A program made the translations under genes and the position numbers. From Lacisediminihabitans sp040549465 (lineage in GTDB: Bacteria > Actinomycetota > Actinomycetes > Actinomycetales > Microbacteriaceae), in the NCBI RefSeq assembly GCF_040549465.1, contig NZ_JBEPTL010000012.1, positions 52,159-116,158 on the forward strand: a stretch of DNA of 64,000 bases, in the 5' to 3' direction. Positions within the stretch are counted from its first letter, which is position 1. Each line of letters begins with the position of its first letter. Under the pieces are notes generated by a model that was not told the DNA's origin, made no database searches, and saw only the letters and a program-made list of their open reading frames with translations. Positions 17,648 to 25,408 of this stretch are shown here, piece by piece.

Positions 17648-18649
17648 ATGAAGCGAGCCTTAATCACAGGTATCACCGGCCAGGATGGACTGTATCTCGC
17701 AGAGCTCCTTCAGTCGAAGGGATACCAGGTCTTCGGCCTCATTCGAGGGCAGGACAACCCCAAGTACGACCTCGTGCGTGACACTGTTCCAGGGATAACG
17801 CTTCTCAAAAGCGACCTCACAGACATTTCCAGCTTGGTGCGCGCGCTCGAGCTGTCAGACCCCCATGAGGTGTATAATCTCGGCGCAATCTCTTTCGTGC
17901 CCTATTCGTGGGAGAACCCCGTTCTCACGACGGATGTCACGGCGAAAGGCGTCTTGAACCTGCTGGAAGCAATCCGTATGTGGGCTGGAACCGACCTCTC
18001 ACGAGTGAGGTTCTACCAGGCCTCCAGTTCCGAAATGTTCGGAGAGGTACGAGAGGTTCCTCAAACCGAATCGACCTTGCTCTGGCCTCGCTCACCGTAC
18101 GGAGTCGCCAAGGTCTTCGGGCATCATCTGACCATCAACTACCGGGAGTCCTACGGTCTCCATGCGTCCAGCGGTATCCTCTTCAATCACGAGTCGCCCC
18201 GGCGGGGTCCGGAGTTCGTGACGCGCAAGGTGACGCAGGCCGTTGCGCGGATCTCACTCGGCGAGCAGAAAAAGCTCGTTCTTGGCAACCTCGACGCCCG
18301 GCGAGACTGGGGTTTCGCAGGCGACTTCGTCGAGGCGATGTGGCTCATGTTGCAACAGGATGAACCGGAGGACTTCGTGGTCGCTACCGGCGTGGCGCAC
18401 TCCATCCGCGACTTGCTCGATGTCGCATTCGGCGAGATTGGAATCGAAGATTGGACTCCGTGGGTCGGAGTCGACGAACGTTACCTCCGCCCGGCTGAAG
18501 TGACCCATCTGATCGGGGACGCGACGAGAGCCCGAACCGAGCTCGGATGGCAGCCGTCCGTCGAGTTTGATGAATTAATTCGCATGATGGTGGCTTCCGA
18601 CTTGATCGAGCAAGAGTTGGCTCTTGTGCGACACGGCGCGAGCCGCTGA
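17648..18649 (+). CDS. gmd: GDP-mannose 4,6-dehydratase
   Basis: A 333-residue enzyme that converts GDP-mannose to GDP-4-keto-6-deoxymannose, the entry step to GDP-rhamnose, GDP-fucose and related deoxysugars. Strong signatures are ALITGITGQDGLYLAELL at the N-terminus, FYQASSSEMFGEVREVPQTE (122-141), the catalytic YGVAK (Y151-K155), FNHESPRRGPEFVTRK and RDWGFAGDFVEAMW. The ATG at 17648 begins the conserved MKRALITG. No downstream reductase or epimerase for the keto-sugar lies next to it, so the final sugar is unknown. manA and manB elsewhere in the window supply mannose-1-phosphate. It is convergent with the O-antigen-ligase-like gene, with one base between the stops. Confidence 0.95.
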   Translation: MKRALITGITGQDGLYLAELLQSKGYQVFGLIRGQDNPKYDLVRDTVPGITLLKSDLTDISSLVRALELSDPHEVYNLGAISFVPYSWENPVLTTDVTAKGVLNLLEAIRMWAGTDLSRVRFYQASSSEMFGEVREVPQTESTLLWPRSPYGVAKVFGHHLTINYRESYGLHASSGILFNHESPRRGPEFVTRKVTQAVARISLGEQKKLVLGNLDARRDWGFAGDFVEAMWLMLQQDEPEDFVVATGVAHSIRDLLDVAFGEIGIEDWTPWVGVDERYLRPAEVTHLIGDATRARTELGWQPSVEFDELIRMMVASDLIEQELALVRHGASR

Positions 18650-18650
18650 C

Positions 18651-19946
18651 CTATTCGAATGCGACTCGGGTCGCCGCAAACGCCTTCCGCCAGCTCAGCT
18701 CTCGCGATGCCTTCACGCAGCAGACCACGAAGGTGAGCCATCCGAATTCCACCAGCATCGAACTCTCGGCGAAGCCTGTGACCAGCAATACCACGAGCAC
18801 GAGAGCCGGCCAGGCGTAGACGAAGCTGCGCTGGCGTGAGGCGAGCAGCCAGGAGCGGATGAAGGTGAGCGCCACCAGTCCGACGAAGGCGGCGAGGCCT
18901 ACGAGGCCCAGTTGGAGCCAGACATCGAGGTAGGCGTTCATGCCGGAGGCGGGGGTGGCGGCGACATCCGGGATGAATTGGAACGGTGGGAGGTCTTCGC
19001 GCCAGTGGCCTATCCAGCCCCAACCCTCCAGCTCGTGCAGGGGGATGAGCAGGCGCATCGGCTGCCAGAGTTGCAGTCTCAGCTTGAGTTCGGCGCTGGC
19101 GCTCAGGGCATTGATGATCGGGGTTCGCGCGGCCCAGGCCGCCGCGCCCACGGCGATCGTGAGAGCGAGGAGACCGATCTGCCAGAACCTCTTGCGCTCC
19201 GCGGACACGCGACGCAGGCCGTAGAGAGCGGCCGCGGCGAGGGCGACCACGACGAAGGTGCCGAAGGCGACCGGCGAGCGGGAGAGTGCGAGCATGAGCG
19301 CGGCGAGCACCAGGGATCCGATGGCGATGGGACGCTGGATGGAGCGGGTGCGGAGTTCCGTGACGAAGGTGACGATCGCGACCAGGGCGATCACGCCGAG
19401 CTGGTTGCGGGTGCCGAAGATGCCCTGGATCGGGCCGAACTGGGCGAGGTTGCCCTGAATGTAGAGGAACCGCAGTGGCGCGTCGATCAGAACGCCGGAG
19501 AAAATCTCCAGCACGAGGGAGAGTGCGAGCGCCACGCGCAAGACGTCGCCGAATGCCCTCGCGATCTGGATCGTGTCACGGATCAGTGCGACGTAGATGC
19601 CGAGCACGGTCACAGTGCCGAAGTAGACCACGCTGCCGAAGGTCGCCCACTGGTACTGGCTCCAGAACACGGAGATCGCTGCCCAGCCGACGAAGATCAG
19701 GAGTGAGATCGGCAGCAGGCCGTGCCATTCGACGGTATCCCTGCGGGCCAGGAACGAGAGCGTCGCCAGCACCACGAGGGTGCCCAGAATCGCGAGGAGA
19801 CCCGCCCAGCCGATCAACTGCTGCAGGAAGAGCGAACCCAGTGCGGCGCCGATGATGGTCTGCGTCAGGGCGGCGGAGAAGCGCGGCGATCCGAAAAAAT
19901 TCTCGACCGCCGTGAACGCGGGATGTCGAGGCTGCTGCATGCTCAT
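18651..19946 (-). CDS. O-antigen ligase (Wzy_C/RfaL-like) family membrane protein, paralogue 2
   Basis: About 431 residues with ten or more membrane helices. The family region runs through LGVIALVAIVTFVTELR, LALSRSPVAFGTF, and a large loop with ELEGWGWIGHWREDLPPF followed by MNAYLDVWLQLGLVG. The Wzy_C-type pattern of SRSP, GWGW, then a polar loop with an H or N and DVWLQ is clear. Members polymerise or ligate lipid-linked glycans on the outer face of the membrane. The ATG overlaps the stop of the upstream paralogue by four bases (ATGA), so the two are coupled. Sequence similarity to the upstream gene is moderate, consistent with an old duplication or a two-subunit arrangement. Confidence 0.85.
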   Translation of the reverse strand: MSMQQPRHPAFTAVENFFGSPRFSAALTQTIIGAALGSLFLQQLIGWAGLLAILGTLVVLATLSFLARRDTVEWHGLLPISLLIFVGWAAISVFWSQYQWATFGSVVYFGTVTVLGIYVALIRDTIQIARAFGDVLRVALALSLVLEIFSGVLIDAPLRFLYIQGNLAQFGPIQGIFGTRNQLGVIALVAIVTFVTELRTRSIQRPIAIGSLVLAALMLALSRSPVAFGTFVVVALAAAALYGLRRVSAERKRFWQIGLLALTIAVGAAAWAARTPIINALSASAELKLRLQLWQPMRLLIPLHELEGWGWIGHWREDLPPFQFIPDVAATPASGMNAYLDVWLQLGLVGLAAFVGLVALTFIRSWLLASRQRSFVYAWPALVLVVLLVTGFAESSMLVEFGWLTFVVCCVKASRELSWRKAFAATRVAFE

Positions 19947-21298
19947 GAGCCGCGCTGCCCTGTCACGGCGAATTCGGCGGACATAGGACTCAACTTGGTC
20001 TTGACCGCCCAGAGCACCAGAAGCATCCAGCCACCCTCGAGGAGCATGCGACTCTCCGCGATGCTCTGCACGAGCTGCGCGACGAGCATCAGGAGCGGCA
20101 GCAGCGCCAGCCAGGAGTGGTGACCCACGGAACCGGGGGTGGTGACGATGCGATCCGCGGCCATGATCCAGGAGCGCACCAGCGTCGACAGGGTGAGCGC
20201 GGCGAAGATCACCAGGCCGACGATGCCCACCTGCAGCCAGACGTCGAGCCAGGCGTCGTGAGCGTGCATGACCTGGACGCCGCCGGCCCTCACGAGACCC
20301 TTGAAGGGCGGAATCCAGGGGATCCAGTAGCCGAGCCAGCCCCAGCCGAATGCCGGTCGTTGCTGGGCGAGCCCGATCACGGCATCCCAGATCGTGAAGC
20401 GGCCGGTGAAGTCCTCGCTCTTGCCGAGGATGCCGAGGATGGGGTTGCGCAGAACAAATCCAAGCGCGGCGATCGCCACCACCCCGATGCCGATGCCACC
20501 GTAGGTGAGCACGCGGCCGCGCCTGGTGCGTGCCTGCCGAATGAGCAGCACGGCCAGCGCCACGACCACCACAGCGCCGAGACCGACGAAGATGGTGGCG
20601 GACTTGGTGATGGCGATCGTGAGAACGGCCACCACCATCCAGAACCAGCCCCACAGGCGGCTGACGCTGTGACGGTCAGTATTGCGGCGCTCGCGGTTTC
20701 TGGAGGCCAGCTGGATGGCGAAGACGATCACAGCGAGGAGCGCCACCATGGCGAGCAGGCTCGAGTTGCCGATGATGCCCTGGATCTTGCCGCCCGAGAA
20801 CAGCAGGTCACGGGACCAGTAGAGCAGCTTCGCCGGGTGGGCCGGATGCTCGACGAGCCAGACCGGATAGATCGGCTGGCGGATGAATACCGACACGATG
20901 AACTCGAAGATGAACGACAAGCCGAGGATGAACCGTAGCGCCCAGCCGAGGGCGGTGAGAAGTTCGGCCCAGCTCAGAGTGACGGCGATCGAGACGGCGG
21001 ATGTGGCGGTGATCCACTGCACGAAGACGCCGAGGGTGGTGAACAGCGGGTAGAACGACCAGGCGATCGACAGGCCGGAGAAGAGGAGGAACCCGAGCAG
21101 CGGATAGGGGAGGCTCGCCCAACGGAATCGCCCGCGATTGTGTACGAGTAGCACGACTGTTCCGGCGACGACGATGGCGACCATGATGCCGTAGCCGTAC
21201 CAGCTCAGTGCGTTGCGCCAGAAATCGCCGGCGAGACCGGTGAACAAGGCCAAGGCCGCGAACCCCAGGCGGAGTCCGCGGCTATCGAGTTTGCTCAT
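19943..21298 (-). CDS. O-antigen ligase (Wzy_C/RfaL-like) family membrane protein, paralogue 1
   Basis: A 451-residue polytopic membrane protein beginning MSKLDSRGLRLGFAAL. It carries the same landmarks as the downstream paralogue: IQGIIGNSSLLAMVALLAV, TITKSATIFVGL-like helices, FTIWDAVIGLAQQRP, GWGWLGYWIPWIPPF and MHAHDAWLDVWLQVGIVGL. The HxHDAWLDVWLQ motif after the large loop is the classic ligase/polymerase signature. It is the first gene of a two-gene minus-strand operon. Its upstream gap to the acyl-CoA dehydrogenase contains an inverted-repeat element. No strong Shine-Dalgarno precedes the ATG. Likely role: polymerisation or attachment of the surface glycan built by the upstream locus. 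Confidence 0.87.
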   Translation of the reverse strand: MSKLDSRGLRLGFAALALFTGLAGDFWRNALSWYGYGIMVAIVVAGTVVLLVHNRGRFRWASLPYPLLGFLLFSGLSIAWSFYPLFTTLGVFVQWITATSAVSIAVTLSWAELLTALGWALRFILGLSFIFEFIVSVFIRQPIYPVWLVEHPAHPAKLLYWSRDLLFSGGKIQGIIGNSSLLAMVALLAVIVFAIQLASRNRERRNTDRHSVSRLWGWFWMVVAVLTIAITKSATIFVGLGAVVVVALAVLLIRQARTRRGRVLTYGGIGIGVVAIAALGFVLRNPILGILGKSEDFTGRFTIWDAVIGLAQQRPAFGWGWLGYWIPWIPPFKGLVRAGGVQVMHAHDAWLDVWLQVGIVGLVIFAALTLSTLVRSWIMAADRIVTTPGSVGHHSWLALLPLLMLVAQLVQSIAESRMLLEGGWMLLVLWAVKTKLSPMSAEFAVTGQRGS

Positions 21299-21363
21299 GG
21301 GTAGAGGGTACCGGCTGGGGTTCGCGTCGTCTGGGACGCGGCTGCGGCATCCGCTCGGCTGCT

Positions 21364-21442
21364 GAAAACGCAGGAGATCGTCGGCAGAACATGGCGAAAC
21401 GTGACGTGCGAGCGGGTTTCGGGTCGAATGTCCTGCGTTTTC
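21364..21442. repeat. Dispersed 79 bp inverted-repeat element, copy 1
   Basis: The outer arms are GAAAACGCAGGAGATC and its near complement ending TCCTGCGTTTTC, 79 bp end to end. Here the inverted pairing extends further outward (TGCT/AGCA, then GCATCCGCTCG against CGAGCGGATGC). It lies between the 3' end of the acyl-CoA dehydrogenase gene and the ligase gene, both on the minus strand. Confidence 0.9.
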
Positions 21443-21480
21443 AGCAGACCGACGGAGCGAGCGGATGCTGCGGCCAGACT

Positions 21481-22665
21481 TTAGACGAACGCGGCCTTGC
21501 CCGTGATGGCGCGGCCGACGATGAGGGTGTTCATCTCGCGAGTGCCCTCGTAGGAGTAGATGGCTTCGGCATCCGCGAAGTATTTGATGACGCCATAGTC
21601 CATGACGATGCCGTTGCCGCCGAAAAGTTCGCGGCACCAGGCCACCGTCTCGCGCATGCGGCTGGTGGCGAACTCTTTGGCGAGTGCGGAGTGCTCGTCG
21701 CGCTGAACGCCCTCGTCGAGCATCTGACTGACCCTCGTGACCAGCCCGATCGACGAGGTGATGTTGCCGAGGCTCTTGGCGAGCAGTTCCTGGATGAGCT
21801 GGTGGCCGCCGATCGGCTTGCCGAACTGGATGCGCTCGCCGGCATACTTCACGGCGGCTTCGTAGGCGCCGATCGAGTTGCCGACGGCGGCCCATGCCAC
21901 CTCGGCGCGGGTGAGACGCAGCACGGCAGCCGTCTCGCGGAACGACTTGGAGCCCTGCAGCCTGTTCGCCTCCGACACGACCACGTTCTCGAGCACGATG
22001 TCGGCGTTCTGCACGATGCGCAGCGCCTGCTTGTTCTCGATGCGCGTCGCGGAATATCCGGGGGTGGATGTCGGGACGATGAAACCCTTCACCTGGTTGT
22101 CTTCTGCATCCCTGGCCCAGATGATGGTGACGTCGCTGATCGAGCCGTTGCCGATCCAGCGCTTCGCACCGTTGATGACCCAGTTGTCGCCGTCGCGGGT
22201 GGCTACTGTTTGCAGCCCCTGAGCGGTATCGGATCCGGAGAGCGGCTCGGTCAGGCCGAAAGCGCCGAGGAGTTCGGCTGACGCGAGCTTGGGCAGCCAT
22301 TCTGCGCGCTGCTCCGGGGAGCCGGCCACGGCGATGGAGCCCATGACCAGGCCGTTCTGCATGCCGACCAGGGTCGCGACGCTCGCGTCGACCCTGGCGA
22401 GCTCGAGGGCCACCCACCCGCGAAAGACGGCGCTGTTCTCGAACTGGCGGGTCTCTTCCCACGGCTGCCCGAAAAGTCCGAGGTCGGCGAGACCCTTGAC
22501 GATGGAGCGCGGGAAGAACTCGGCCTTCGACCACAGGTCGTTCATGATCGGGCGCACCTCCGCCTCCAGGAAAGCGCGCAACTCGACGATGAGCTGCTTC
22601 TCGCGATCCGTCAGGGCGTTCTCGTAGCCGTAGAAATCGCTCGGAATGGGCTCGAATGACGACAT
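21481..22665 (-). CDS. Acyl-CoA dehydrogenase (glutaryl-CoA dehydrogenase-like)
   Basis: A 394-residue FAD enzyme that oxidises an acyl-CoA to the 2-enoyl-CoA. The signature AFGLTEPLSGSD and a WVINGAKRWIGNGS block bind FAD and substrate. RIQFGKPIGGHQLIQ and ELFGGNGIV follow, and the catalytic Glu lies near the C-terminus in YSYEGTREMNTLIVGRAITG. This YEGT ending and GRAITG are most like glutaryl-CoA dehydrogenases, though substrate is not proven. The ATG at 22665 is chosen because GGAG lies 7 bases upstream; an in-frame ATG at 22686 lacks such a site. It stands alone on the minus strand and is divergent from manA. Confidence 0.92.
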   Translation of the reverse strand: MSSFEPIPSDFYGYENALTDREKQLIVELRAFLEAEVRPIMNDLWSKAEFFPRSIVKGLADLGLFGQPWEETRQFENSAVFRGWVALELARVDASVATLVGMQNGLVMGSIAVAGSPEQRAEWLPKLASAELLGAFGLTEPLSGSDTAQGLQTVATRDGDNWVINGAKRWIGNGSISDVTIIWARDAEDNQVKGFIVPTSTPGYSATRIENKQALRIVQNADIVLENVVVSEANRLQGSKSFRETAAVLRLTRAEVAWAAVGNSIGAYEAAVKYAGERIQFGKPIGGHQLIQELLAKSLGNITSSIGLVTRVSQMLDEGVQRDEHSALAKEFATSRMRETVAWCRELFGGNGIVMDYGVIKYFADAEAIYSYEGTREMNTLIVGRAITGKAAFV

Positions 22666-22826
22666 ATTTTTGCTCCGTTGCTTCACGTTAGATGTCGGCC
22701 ACCTGCGCCGACCACGACAGGAGCCTAGGGGGGCGTGCTGGGAGGCCCCAAGGTGCTTGGTACTTTTGTCTAATCGGGTTCCGCGCCGCGGGAACCGCCT
22801 TTGTAGATCAGCTAAGGAACAGACGG

Positions 22827-24032
22827 ATGTTTGTCGGCATCACCAACACCCCACGCCCCTACGCCTGGGGCTCGACCACGGCGATCGCCGAGTTGCTCGG
22901 ACGCACGCCATCCGGCCAACCGGAAGCCGAGCTTTGGCTCGGTGCGCATCCCGGGTCCCCGAGCGTGATCCTCGATCCATCGCAGACCGGCGGCGCGGCA
23001 GATCTCGCGGTCTGGATCGCCGCAGACCCTGCGACCACGCTCGGACCGTTCGCGGCATCCGGACGACTGCCGTTCCTGCTCAAGATTCTGGCCGCCGCAT
23101 CACCGCTGTCGCTGCAGGCTCACCCCACACCTTCGCAGGCGAGAGCCGGCTTCGAGCGTGAAAACACGGCCGGCGTGCCGCTGGATGCCGCGGAGCGCAA
23201 CTACAAGGACGCCTCAGCGAAACCCGAACTGATCTACGCGCTCAGCCCCAGTTTCGGCGCGCTGTGCGGATTCCGACCGCTCGACGAGGTGCGCACCCTG
23301 GTGCATGCCTTGGTCGACGCGTCGCGGCAGCTCGAAGACCCGCAGCCGGAGCCGCTCGAAGGCCTTCTCGAATACCTGGATGCCGGACTTCGACCCACCT
23401 TCGAATGGCTGATCTCGAGCGGCGCAGGCGTTCCCACGCTCGTCTCGCTGGTGACGGTGCTCGCGTCATCCGCATCGCTGCCGGATCACGCCGCAGAACT
23501 CGACACCGTTCGCACTCTCGCCGGCGAATATCCCGGCGACCCCGGCATCGTGATCTCACTGCTGCTCAACCGGGTGACGCTGACTGCGGGGGAGTCGCTT
23601 TACCTTCCCGCCGGAAACATCCACGCGTACCTTGACGGCCTCGGCGTCGAGCTGATGGCGGCCTCCGACAACGTGCTGCGGGGAGGTCTCACGCCGAAAC
23701 ACATCGACGTGCCCGAACTGCTCGGGGTGCTGGACTTCACGCCGGTTCCGGTGCCGTACCTGCGTCCCTCGATGCCCGCCGAGGGCATCGAGGAGTTCAC
23801 GCCCGACGTGCCCGACTTCGTGCTGGTGCGGGTGCACGGCTCCGCGGTGGACGCCAGCTATCAGATCACGGGGCCGGCGATCGCGATCTGCACGGCTGGG
23901 TCGGTTTCTCTGGCCGGGGAGGCGTCATCGGCGAACCTGGGGCGTGGTGACGTGTTTTACGTCACGCCCGACGAGGCCACGCTGCGTTTCACCGGCGACG
24001 GCACGCTGTTTCTCGCGACGACGGGCGTGTAG
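22827..24032 (+). CDS. manA: Mannose-6-phosphate isomerase, class I
   Basis: A 401-residue type I phosphomannose isomerase that interconverts fructose-6-phosphate and mannose-6-phosphate with a zinc ion. Zinc-site motifs are visible as SLQAHPTPSQA, KPELIYAL and the GNIHAYLDGLGVELMAASDNVLRGGLTPKHID stretch (cited in part: AGNIHAYL and SDNVLRGGLTPKH). The start ATG follows AAGGA by 8 bases. With manB at 33.3-34.7 kb it supplies mannose-1-phosphate, the precursor of GDP-mannose used by gmd. The gene ends about 80 bases before inverted-repeat copy 2. Confidence 0.95.
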   Translation: MFVGITNTPRPYAWGSTTAIAELLGRTPSGQPEAELWLGAHPGSPSVILDPSQTGGAADLAVWIAADPATTLGPFAASGRLPFLLKILAAASPLSLQAHPTPSQARAGFERENTAGVPLDAAERNYKDASAKPELIYALSPSFGALCGFRPLDEVRTLVHALVDASRQLEDPQPEPLEGLLEYLDAGLRPTFEWLISSGAGVPTLVSLVTVLASSASLPDHAAELDTVRTLAGEYPGDPGIVISLLLNRVTLTAGESLYLPAGNIHAYLDGLGVELMAASDNVLRGGLTPKHIDVPELLGVLDFTPVPVPYLRPSMPAEGIEEFTPDVPDFVLVRVHGSAVDASYQITGPAIAICTAGSVSLAGEASSANLGRGDVFYVTPDEATLRFTGDGTLFLATTGV

Positions 24033-24115
24033 CGCGGGCACTGTCGTCGCGCGTCCGCCGGCCCGTCCGCTCCCTTGCCCTCCGCTCCTGCGTCTCTCCG
24101 CCTCTCCGCCTCTCC

Positions 24116-24193
24116 GAAAACGCAGGACATCAGCCGTCTATGCGCCGGTGGAACGTTCATACGACTGTGGACGCGCCGATCTCCTGCGTTTTC
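24116..24193. repeat. Dispersed 78 bp inverted-repeat element, copy 2
   Basis: The arms are GAAAACGCAGGACATC and GATCTCCTGCGTTTTC with a 46-base interior, 78 bp in all. It lies in the 270 bp gap between manA and the AbiEi/DUF559-like gene. Together with copy 3 it brackets that gene. Confidence 0.9.
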
Positions 24194-24302
24194 GGGGAGG
24201 GCGTCCGGTGGGCAACTCCTCCACAGGGGGCGGTTTCGACGGCGCCTCCACTGATCCGGCGAGAGCCGTGGGGGATGCCGCGGGATCCGCAATTCTGCTG
24301 CG

Positions 24303-25259
24303 ATGGAGTCGATCGATTCGCGCCTTCGGCGTAGCGGGTTCTTTTTGCGACGGCGTGACCTTCTGGCGTACGGATACTCGGATAGCGCCATCTGCAAGTC
24401 GCTCGCCGCGCGTCGCATCTTCCGGGTACGTCAGGGCTGGTACTCGGTACCGGATGCGCCGGAGTCGGCCGTTCACGCCGTTCGCGTGGGCGGCCGGCTG
24501 ACGTCGCTCTCCGCGCTCGAAAGCTATGGGCTGCGAGTCCCTCGTCGTCCCGAGCTGCACGTGGCGGTGGTGGACACGGCCAGCAGGCTGCGCACACCCG
24601 GCGATCGCAGCCGACGGCTCGGTGTGATCGATCCGGTGCGAGTGCACTGGATCGACCGTCCGGCGCGTGGTGGCACGAGTTGGCGGGTGTCGATCGACGA
24701 GGCACTTCTCGCGGTGCTTCTGGAGGAATCGCGCGAGATCGCGGTTGCCTGCTGCGGTGCGGCTCTTCGGCATCGCCAGGTCAGCGCGGCGCGACTGGAT
24801 GCAGTGTTCGATCGCGCCCCTGTGCGTGTTCGGCCGTGGCGTGGATTAGTCAGCGCGCTCGACGAGTCACACGGCGAGAGTTTTGTACGATTGTGGTTCG
24901 GCGATGCGGGGGTTTCCTGCGTGCAGCAGGTGTACGTGCCCGGCGTCGGACGGCTCGATTTCAGAGTGTCAGCGCGCGTCTACGTCGAGATCGACGGTGC
25001 GCAGCACGATCCCGGATGGACGGGCGAGAGCGACAGCACCTATGAGTCGGATCATGATCGAGACACGACGATGGGGATCGACGGCGACCGGGTGCTGCGT
25101 TACACCTACCGTCAGATCTATGGCGACTGGCCTCGCGTGCTCGCCGCCATCAGGCGGGCCATTGCGGACGACGTGGCGCTGGCCGCATATCGACGCACGC
25201 ATCCGTACCGTGCGCTCGGCCGAAAACGCAGGACATCCGTGCGAAACGGTCGGTTGTGA
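24303..25259 (+). CDS. AbiEi-like N-terminal domain fused to DUF559-type nuclease-like domain
   Basis: A 318-residue protein. The first about 75 residues look like the winged-helix part of type IV antitoxins (RRRDLLAYGYSDSAICKSL, then IFRVRQGWYSVP). The C-terminal part matches DUF559/Vsr-like PD-(D/E)xK proteins: VGRLDFRVSARVYVEIDGAQHD, then a DHDRDTTMGIDGDRVLRYTYRQIYGDW block. The D in RLDF and the E in VEIDG are candidate catalytic residues. Such fusions are common in Microbacteriaceae but have no settled function. No AbiEii toxin partner is adjacent. The last about 12 codons come from inverted-repeat copy 3, which also supplies the stop codon. The start ATG lacks a clear Shine-Dalgarno. 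Confidence 0.7.
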   Translation: MESIDSRLRRSGFFLRRRDLLAYGYSDSAICKSLAARRIFRVRQGWYSVPDAPESAVHAVRVGGRLTSLSALESYGLRVPRRPELHVAVVDTASRLRTPGDRSRRLGVIDPVRVHWIDRPARGGTSWRVSIDEALLAVLLEESREIAVACCGAALRHRQVSAARLDAVFDRAPVRVRPWRGLVSALDESHGESFVRLWFGDAGVSCVQQVYVPGVGRLDFRVSARVYVEIDGAQHDPGWTGESDSTYESDHDRDTTMGIDGDRVLRYTYRQIYGDWPRVLAAIRRAIADDVALAAYRRTHPYRALGRKRRTSVRNGRL

Positions 25260-25300
25260 CACCGTCAGCGGCATTTTCGATGCGGATCTCCTGCGTTTTC
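25223..25300. repeat. Dispersed 78 bp inverted-repeat element, copy 3
   Basis: The arms are GAAAACGCAGGACATC and GATCTCCTGCGTTTTC. The left arm and part of the interior are translated as the C-terminus of the AbiEi/DUF559-like protein. The rest is intergenic, before the convergent GlxA-type regulator gene. Further GCGTTTTCGGC-like sequences recur just beyond it (about 25311-25350), suggesting partial arm duplication. Confidence 0.9.
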
Positions 25301-25408
25301 GGCGAAGGGCGTTTTCGGCAACGGACGTTTTCGTCGACAGGCGTTTTCGGTGAGGGCCTTTTCGGTGAGGGAACCCCAGGCAGCGAGTGAGGCGGTGCGC
25401 AGCGACCC

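Noticed and set aside
18651..22534. Very long minus-strand frames covering the ligase genes and reaching back through the dehydrogenase gene
   Set aside because: Their N-terminal portions are out-of-frame readings of the upstream gene. The true starts are 19946 and 21298, where hydrophobic membrane sequence begins.
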